Shown here piece after piece: positions 5,382 to 8,944 of a DNA stretch of 8,944 bases (its first letter is position 1; each line of letters begins with the position of its first letter). The translations under genes were made by a program, and so were the position numbers. Source of the DNA: an uncultured Eubacteriales bacterium (GTDB taxonomy: Bacteria > Bacillota > Clostridia > Oscillospirales > Oscillospiraceae); NCBI GenBank assembly GCA_905202605.1, contig CAJKSU010000115.1:1-8944 (forward strand). The letters are read 5' to 3'. Under the pieces are notes generated by a model, which was given only the letters and a program-made list of their open reading frames with translations, did no database searches and was not told where the DNA came from.

Positions 5382-6530
5382 TTAAACCGGAAGCCGGAGA
5401 TATCGCTGCCGAGAGTCTGGAGACGGGTGCATGCACACACTGGAGATGACGCCCATGGCAATGTACAGGGACAGAATGGACGAGCCACCGTAGCTGAAAA
5501 ACGGCAGGGTCAGGCCGATGACCGGCATAACGCCAAGGCACATGCCCACGTTGACGATGACCTGAAACAGCAGCGTACCGGCAATGCCCACGCACACCAG
5601 TCGATAGAAATAGCTGCCGGAGTGATTGCCCACATAGAGGATTCGCAGGATGATGGCGATCAGAAGTGCAAGACAAAGGGCGCAACCCAGATAGCCCAGC
5701 TCCTCGCCGATGGCGGCGAAAATAAAGTCGGTGTGCTGCTCCGGCACGTTACCGGACTGAATCTGGGTGCCGTGGAACAGCCCCTGCCCGGTGAGTCCGC
5801 CGCCGGAAATGGCGTTAAGGGAGCGGTAGGACTGATAGCGGACGGAGATACCCAGCGGGTCGATGCTTTCGTCAAAGAGTACCATGATACGGTTCTTCTG
5901 ATCCTCCCGCACCAGACCGCTGCTCCATAGAATGGGGACGATGACCGCCAGACCGGCCCCTGCTGCGGCGAACCAGACGAAACTGAACCCCGCAGCCAGC
6001 GCCATGACGATGAACGTAAAGACATAGATCAGCGCAACGCCCGCGTCTTTGGAGATGATGACGATCAGCCCCACATATATAGCGGAAACCAGCCCCAGCC
6101 GGAATACAGAGGGCAGGGAATTGATTCGCTCCTGATAAATGTTCATGATCTGCGCGGCAACGAGAATGTAGAGAATTTTACAGTATTCTGCGGGCTGGAT
6201 CATAAAGGGCATGCCGGGGATGGAGATCCAGCTCTTATTGCCGGTGTTGCCCTCCACGCCGAAGGGATAGAGCATGGCGAGGAAGATTGCAGAGAAGATT
6301 ACCAGAATCATCTGATGCTCTGCAAGGATCTCCATGTCAATAAAGGAAATAAATACATAGAGAATCAGCCCCAGCACCAACGCAATAATCTGCTTGGATA
6401 CATAGGTCGAAGCGCCATGGTAATTGGAGGCGCTTCCAATCATAATGATTCCAAAAATCGAAGCGGCCAGACACAGTGCCAGCAGGATCCAGTCCGTTCG
6501 GTAGAAAAACCTTTTAAAAGCTGAGAGCAT
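5382..6530 (-). CDS. rodA: RodA/FtsW/SpoVE-family peptidoglycan glycosyltransferase, probably RodA
   Basis: SEDS polytopic membrane glycosyltransferase that polymerises lipid II into glycan strands together with a class B PBP; RodA acts in lateral wall growth. The 382-residue product has about ten hydrophobic segments, beginning at 14-33. Family motifs: NYHGASTYVSKQI (36-48), GNKSWISIPGMPFMIQPAEYCK (97-118, with Trp101 in the conserved position), SGGGLTGQGLFHGTQ (242-256), PEQHTDFIFAAIGEELG (263-279, Asp268 being the likely catalytic residue of the family) and PVIGLTLPFFSYGGSS (336-351). The ATG at 6530 has AAAGGAG upstream with a 7-base spacing, and a promoter is visible. It is monocistronic, divergent from tsaE, and no PBP2 or mre gene is in view. 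RodA fits better than FtsW because of the GTQ...VPEQHTDFIF region and the absence of division genes, but SpoVE or a second SEDS protein cannot be excluded. Confidence 0.9.
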   Translation of the reverse strand: MLSAFKRFFYRTDWILLALCLAASIFGIIMIGSASNYHGASTYVSKQIIALVLGLILYVFISFIDMEILAEHQMILVIFSAIFLAMLYPFGVEGNTGNKSWISIPGMPFMIQPAEYCKILYILVAAQIMNIYQERINSLPSVFRLGLVSAIYVGLIVIISKDAGVALIYVFTFIVMALAAGFSFVWFAAAGAGLAVIVPILWSSGLVREDQKNRIMVLFDESIDPLGISVRYQSYRSLNAISGGGLTGQGLFHGTQIQSGNVPEQHTDFIFAAIGEELGYLGCALCLALLIAIILRILYVGNHSGSYFYRLVCVGIAGTLLFQVIVNVGMCLGVMPVIGLTLPFFSYGGSSILSLYIAMGVISSVCMHPSPDSRQRYLRLPV

Positions 6531-6567
6531 AGTTCGCTCCTTTCCGGAGAATCGGGATTACAGCACC

Positions 6568-6596
6568 ATTTTAGCATTTTCCCCATGGGAAGTAAA
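6568..6596 (-). promoter_or_regulatory. Sigma-A-type promoter of rodA
   Basis: On the minus strand, the -35 TTTACT (6596-6591) and the -10 TAAAAT (6573-6568) are 17 bases apart, with TGC making an extended -10. The spacer holds a CCCATGGG palindrome (6582-6589). It lies back to back with the tsaE promoter. Confidence 0.65.
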
Positions 6597-6604
6597 CAAA
6601 AACA

Positions 6605-6633
6605 TTTTCCTTTTGCCGGGGCTGTGGTATAAT
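6605..6633 (+). promoter_or_regulatory. Sigma-A-type promoter of the tsaE-tsaB-upp operon
   Basis: A perfect TATAAT (6628-6633) is preceded by TGG, giving an extended -10. The -35 is weak, TTTTCC at 6605-6610, at 17-base spacing. The RNA would start near 6640, about ten bases before the leader hairpin. Confidence 0.72.
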
Positions 6634-6649
6634 AGACGAAAGGAACTTC

Positions 6650-6670
6650 CGGACTGCGCCGAGCAGTCCG
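6650..6670 (+). promoter_or_regulatory. Perfect hairpin in the tsaE 5' leader
   Basis: CGGACTGC (6650-6657) and GCAGTCCG (6663-6670) form a perfect 8-bp stem with loop GCCGA. It lies between the predicted RNA start and the tsaE ribosome site (GGAG at 6677-6680). With no T run it is not a terminator; a stabilising or regulatory leader structure is possible. Confidence 0.5.
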
Positions 6671-6688
6671 ATGTCTGGAGCATCAGCT

Positions 6689-7129
6689 ATGGAATTTTAT
6701 ACAGCTTCCGCATATGAGACGGAGGAGTTGGGGGCACGTCTGGGACGGCAGCTCCGGCCCGGCGCGGTGATTGCCTTCTATGGCGACTTGGGCGCTGGAA
6801 AAACGGCATTTACCCGCGGCCTTGCGCGGGGATTGGGGATTGTGGATCCCATCACCAGCCCTACCTATACCATTGTCAACGAATATTCCGGTAAAATCCC
6901 GCTGTTCCACTTTGATATGTACCGGCTGACCTCCTCGGAGGATCTGTTTGATATCGGTTGGGAGGATTACCTGACCCGCGGCGGCGTTATTGCCGTGGAA
7001 TGGAGCGAGCGGGTGGAGGATGCGTTGGAGGACGCCCTGAAAATCGACATCCGCAGGGATCCGGAGCGGGACAACGGACGCAGGATCATCATAGAAGGGG
7101 GAGAAAAGTATGCGGATCTTAGCTTTTGA
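6689..7129 (+). CDS. tsaE: tRNA t6A biosynthesis ATPase TsaE
   Basis: P-loop ATPase needed with TsaB and TsaD to make N6-threonylcarbamoyladenosine at position 37 of tRNAs reading ANN codons. The 146-residue length is typical. The Walker A motif is GDLGAGKTAFTRGLARGLG (33-51 with Tyr32 before it). The family signature ITSPTYTIVNEY (55-66) follows, then LFHFDMYRL (72-80) and VIAVEWSERV (100-109). The start at ATG 6689 gives MEFYTASAYETEELG, with GGAG at 6677-6680 and 8 bases between. The ATG at 6671 has no ribosome site and abuts the leader hairpin, so it was not used. It overlaps tsaB by 20 bases, which fits coupled synthesis of two parts of the same complex. First gene of its operon, divergent from rodA. 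Confidence 0.95.
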   Translation: MEFYTASAYETEELGARLGRQLRPGAVIAFYGDLGAGKTAFTRGLARGLGIVDPITSPTYTIVNEYSGKIPLFHFDMYRLTSSEDLFDIGWEDYLTRGGVIAVEWSERVEDALEDALKIDIRRDPERDNGRRIIIEGGEKYADLSF

Positions 7130-7823
7130 GTCCTCGGCAAAGGCCGCTTCGGTGGCCTTGATGCAGGATGGCGTGCTGCTGGCGGAGAGCTTTCAGAACA
7201 ATGGGAAGACCCATTCGGCAACGTTGATGCCCATGGCACAGCAGGTGCTTATGGACTGCAGCCTGACGGCGGCGGAGCTGGACGCTGTGGCAGTGGCGAA
7301 GGGTCCCGGCAGCTTTACCGGTGTGCGCATTGGCGTGGCAGCGGCAAAGGGGCTGGCATGGGGGGCGGAGAAGCCGGTGTGTGGCGTGAGCACGCTGGAG
7401 GCAATGGCGACCCAGCTTTCCATGCAGGCGGGCATTATCTGCCCGGTAATGGACGCCAGAAGAGGTCAGGTGTATAATGCCCTGTTCCAGGCGGATGGGA
7501 AAACGCTGACCAGATTGACCTCGGATCGTGCCATTTCTCTGGAGGAACTGAAAAAAGATTTGGAAAAGGCAGAAAAAACGATTTTTCTGGTTGGAGATGG
7601 GACGAAACTGTGCTATAATACCCTATCGGAAGCACTGCCGCATCTGACCCTTCCGCCTGCGCATCTGGAGATGCAGCGAGCCTCCGGGGTGGCAATGGCA
7701 GCGGAGCGTCTGGCACAGCAGGGCGGGCTGCAAGCACCCGGTGAGCTGGTGCCAAGCTATCTGCGGCTGTCTCAGGCAGAGCGGGAGCGTCTGGAAAAAC
7801 TCAAACAATCGAAAGGGGACTAA
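7110..7823 (+). CDS. tsaB: tRNA t6A biosynthesis scaffold protein TsaB
   Basis: ASKHA-fold protein related to the catalytic subunit TsaD. It dimerises with TsaD and is required for t6A formation without itself being the catalyst. The product has 237 residues. The N-terminal strand and loop are MRILAFESSAKAASVALMQ. HSATLMP (35-41) sits where TsaD has its metal-binding His motif, but the full HxxxH is absent, as expected. AKGPGSFTGVRIGVAAAKGL (63-82) is the family signature, and VMDARRGQVYNALF (113-126) follows. The C-terminal end, PSYLRLSQAERE, is also typical. The ATG at 7110 has GGGGGAG at 7097-7103. It overlaps tsaE by 20 bases and ends 3 bases before upp. The usual neighbours rimI and tsaD are not here. 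A promoter-like sequence lies inside the gene at 7591-7619. Confidence 0.95.
   Translation: MRILAFESSAKAASVALMQDGVLLAESFQNNGKTHSATLMPMAQQVLMDCSLTAAELDAVAVAKGPGSFTGVRIGVAAAKGLAWGAEKPVCGVSTLEAMATQLSMQAGIICPVMDARRGQVYNALFQADGKTLTRLTSDRAISLEELKKDLEKAEKTIFLVGDGTKLCYNTLSEALPHLTLPPAHLEMQRASGVAMAAERLAQQGGLQAPGELVPSYLRLSQAERERLEKLKQSKGD
7591..7619 (+). promoter_or_regulatory. Candidate internal promoter for upp within tsaB
   Basis: TTGGAG (7591-7596), a 17-base spacer, then perfect TATAAT (7614-7619) preceded by TGC. It would start RNA about 200 bases before upp. The -10 is excellent and the -35 mediocre. In frame it encodes LCYN of TsaB, so the match could be accidental. Confidence 0.45.
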
Positions 7824-7826
7824 AAA

Positions 7827-8456
7827 ATGGCAGAACTGCATGTATTGGATCATCCGCTGATCCAGCACAAAGTCTCGATCCTGCGTGACAAAAATACCGG
7901 TGTAAAGGAATTCCGTGAGGTAGTCGGTGAGATTGCAGCACTGATGTGCTATGAAGCAACCCGCGACCTTCCTCTGGAGGACATCGTGATTGAAACCCCC
8001 ATTGCCACTGGTACCTTCAAGCGCCTTGCTGGTAAAAAGCTGGCGATTGTACCGATTCTCCGAGCTGGACTGGGCATGGTGGATACTATTATCGATTTGA
8101 TTCCCTCCGCAAAGGTGGGACATATCGGCCTGTATCGTGATCCCGAGACGCATAATCCCGTGGAGTATTACTGCAAGATGCCCCCCGATATCTCCGAGCG
8201 TGAGGTTCTGATTGTAGATCCTATGCTGGCAACTGGCGGCAGCGCTTCTGCGGCAATTACCTTCCTCAAGGGCTATGGCTGCAAAAACATCAAGCTTATG
8301 AACATCATCGGCTGCCCAGAGGGTATTCAGGCTGTTCGGACAGAGCATCCCGATGTAGAGCTGTATGTTGCGGCAGTGGACGAGAAGCTCAATGAGAACA
8401 AGTACATTGTTCCCGGTCTGGGCGATGCGGGCGACCGTATCTTCGGCACCAAGTAA
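7827..8456 (+). CDS. upp: Uracil phosphoribosyltransferase
   Basis: Converts uracil and PRPP to UMP and pyrophosphate in cytoplasmic pyrimidine salvage. The 209 residues match the family length exactly. IPILRA-like VPILRAGLGM (75-84) is the conserved first loop. VLIVDPMLATGGSASAA (127-143) is the PRPP-binding motif, and YIVPGLGDAGDRIFGTK (193-209) is the uracil-binding C-terminus. The ATG at 7827 follows AAAGGGG at 7812-7818. It is 3 bases past tsaB and so likely cotranscribed, yet it has a promoter candidate of its own. The sequence is less GC-rich and uses more CGT and GGT codons than the neighbouring genes, which suggests high expression rather than transfer. A strong terminator follows. 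Confidence 0.97.
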   Translation: MAELHVLDHPLIQHKVSILRDKNTGVKEFREVVGEIAALMCYEATRDLPLEDIVIETPIATGTFKRLAGKKLAIVPILRAGLGMVDTIIDLIPSAKVGHIGLYRDPETHNPVEYYCKMPPDISEREVLIVDPMLATGGSASAAITFLKGYGCKNIKLMNIIGCPEGIQAVRTEHPDVELYVAAVDEKLNENKYIVPGLGDAGDRIFGTK

Positions 8457-8467
8457 ACTGCATATCT

Positions 8468-8501
8468 GCACTGCCGTCCTGCGGGACGGCAGTGCTCTTT
8501 T
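8468..8501 (+). terminator. Rho-independent terminator of the tsaE-tsaB-upp operon
   Basis: A perfect 12-bp stem, GCACTGCCGTCC (8468-8479) with GGACGGCAGTGC (8484-8495), with the tetraloop TGCG, followed by TCTTTT. It lies 12 bases past the upp stop. Confidence 0.92.
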
Positions 8502-8502
8502 C

Positions 8503-8543
8503 AAATAAGAAATACACCCCGGCTGCAAAACGCAGTCGGGGTG
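8503..8543 (-). terminator. Terminator of the DHHW-family gene
   Basis: The arms 8515-8526 and 8532-8543 are complementary at 11 of 12 positions around a 5-base loop. In minus-strand direction the hairpin is followed by the T-rich TATTTCTTATTTG. It lies 18 bases past the minus-strand stop codon and abuts the upp terminator, giving a convergent pair. Confidence 0.75.
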
Positions 8544-8561
8544 CTGTCCATTCCATGTGAA

Positions 8562-8944
8562 TTACGGGGTGGTTCCGGTGTCCGGTGAGGCATCCGGCGA
8601 AGATTCCGCCGAGGAATCGGGAGACGATTCCGGAGATGTCTCCGGGGTGGATTCTGCACTGCTGTCCACGGAGGATTCCAGTTCACTGCTATCCTCGGCG
8701 GAGCCGGGCTGTTGGGTTCCCTCCGGGTCATCCGAGCCTACCAGCGAGCCTTCCTGCTCCTGACCGGTGGCCTCCAGTACGTCGCTTAGAGCAGTATCCT
8801 TGAGGAATGTATCGGCACTGTAGAGGAACAGCACATCCGTAACGCCTTCGCTGGTGAGGATGGTGTCCAGATTGTCGTAATAGTAGCGGGGATCGATCAT
8901 AATAATCTTCTGATAGTAGGGGAGCAGAAACTGAACGAAGCTGT
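8562..8944 (-). CDS. DHHW-family (SGNH-like) surface protein, C-terminal fragment
   Basis: Only the last 126 codons are in view; the gene continues past the right edge, and the ATG at 8900 is internal. The visible folded part reads FVQFLLPYYQKIIMIDPRYY, followed by YYDNLDTILTSEGVTDVLFL and the nearby YSADTFLKDTALSDVL. This matches the C-terminal end of DHHW proteins, which are membrane-anchored or exported SGNH-hydrolase-like proteins of Clostridia, often linked to cell-envelope polysaccharide modification. The catalytic motifs are upstream and not visible. After SDVL comes about 70 residues with no Lys or Arg, rich in Ser, Pro, Asp, Glu and Thr, ending in DTGTTP. Such a tail is unusual for the family as I know it and suggests a disordered extracellular extension. 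Stop TAA at 8564-8562; a terminator follows. The family call is moderately sure. Confidence 0.7.
   Translation of the reverse strand, partial: SFVQFLLPYYQKIIMIDPRYYYDNLDTILTSEGVTDVLFLYSADTFLKDTALSDVLEATGQEQEGSLVGSDDPEGTQQPGSAEDSSELESSVDSSAESTPETSPESSPDSSAESSPDASPDTGTTP
8565..8702 (-). repeat. Low-complexity Ser/Pro/Asp/Glu-coding repeat
   Basis: About 46 codons in which short units such as SPESSPDSSAESSPDASPD recur. At DNA level GATTCC/GGAATC-like and TCCGGNGA-like hexamers repeat imperfectly. Such tracts can change length by slippage or recombination; this copy is in frame to the stop. Confidence 0.7.

Noticed and set aside
5295..5930. 211-codon plus-strand frame opposite rodA
   Set aside because: Low-complexity product rich in Gln, Asp and Ala, antisense to conserved RodA motifs; no convincing ribosome site.
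6671..6688. Upstream ATG as tsaE start
   Set aside because: No ribosome site precedes it and it abuts the leader hairpin; the ATG at 6689 has GGAG 8 bases upstream and gives the expected N-terminus.
7623..8528. 301-codon minus-strand frame opposite tsaB and upp
   Set aside because: Shadow of two well-identified genes; it also runs through the upp terminator and has no domain signature.
8557..8803. Small plus-strand frames over the repetitive region, one reading as repeated Ser/Gly/Asp/Glu
   Set aside because: These are mirror translations of the repetitive C-terminal tail of the minus-strand DHHW gene, in a region followed by that gene's terminator.

Overview
The window looks like an ordinary, GC-rich chromosomal segment from an endospore-forming Firmicute, most likely a clostridial gut-type lineage such as Oscillospiraceae. 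That placement is inference. It rests on a complete spoIIAA-spoIIAB-sigF forespore operon, AGGAGG-type ribosome binding sites, Firmicute-type valS-folC adjacency and a DHHW-family surface protein. There are no phage, IS, CRISPR, rRNA or tRNA signatures.

Layout, left to right. (1) Positions 1-2776, plus strand: the 3' part of valS, a hairpin, then folC. (2) Positions 2810-4401, plus strand: the folC terminator, then spoIIAA, spoIIAB and sigF, tightly packed with overlapping ends and closed by a strong terminator. These encode the partner-switching module that controls the first forespore-specific sigma factor: anti-anti-sigma, anti-sigma kinase and sigma F. (3) Positions 4393-5227: an HD-domain protein gene on the minus strand and, divergent from it, a 37-codon gene on the plus strand. 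Each has its own promoter-like sequence in the shared 208-base spacer. (4) Positions 5256-6530, minus strand: a monocistronic RodA/FtsW-family glycosyltransferase gene with promoter and terminator. Its 3' flank carries an 80-nt inverted repeat whose imperfect positions become G-U pairs only in plus-strand RNA. (5) Positions 6605-8501, plus strand: tsaE, tsaB and upp, transcribed divergently from rodA and ended by a strong terminator. tsaE and tsaB serve the tRNA t6A modification; upp serves uracil salvage and has its own candidate promoter inside tsaB. (6) Positions 8503-8944, minus strand: the C-terminal end of a DHHW-family (SGNH-like) protein with a long acidic Ser/Pro/Asp/Glu tail, followed by its terminator.

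Several starts were moved from the longest open frame to a downstream codon with a good ribosome binding site: folC to 1532, spoIIAB to 3207, the HD gene to a TTG at 4905, and tsaE to 6689. sigF starts at TTG 3638, overlapping the spoIIAB stop.

I see no convincing new multi-gene system. The least explained items are the 37-aa protein, the strand-biased hairpin next to it, and the repetitive tail of the DHHW protein. All promoters and RNA structures were found by eye and are predictions.
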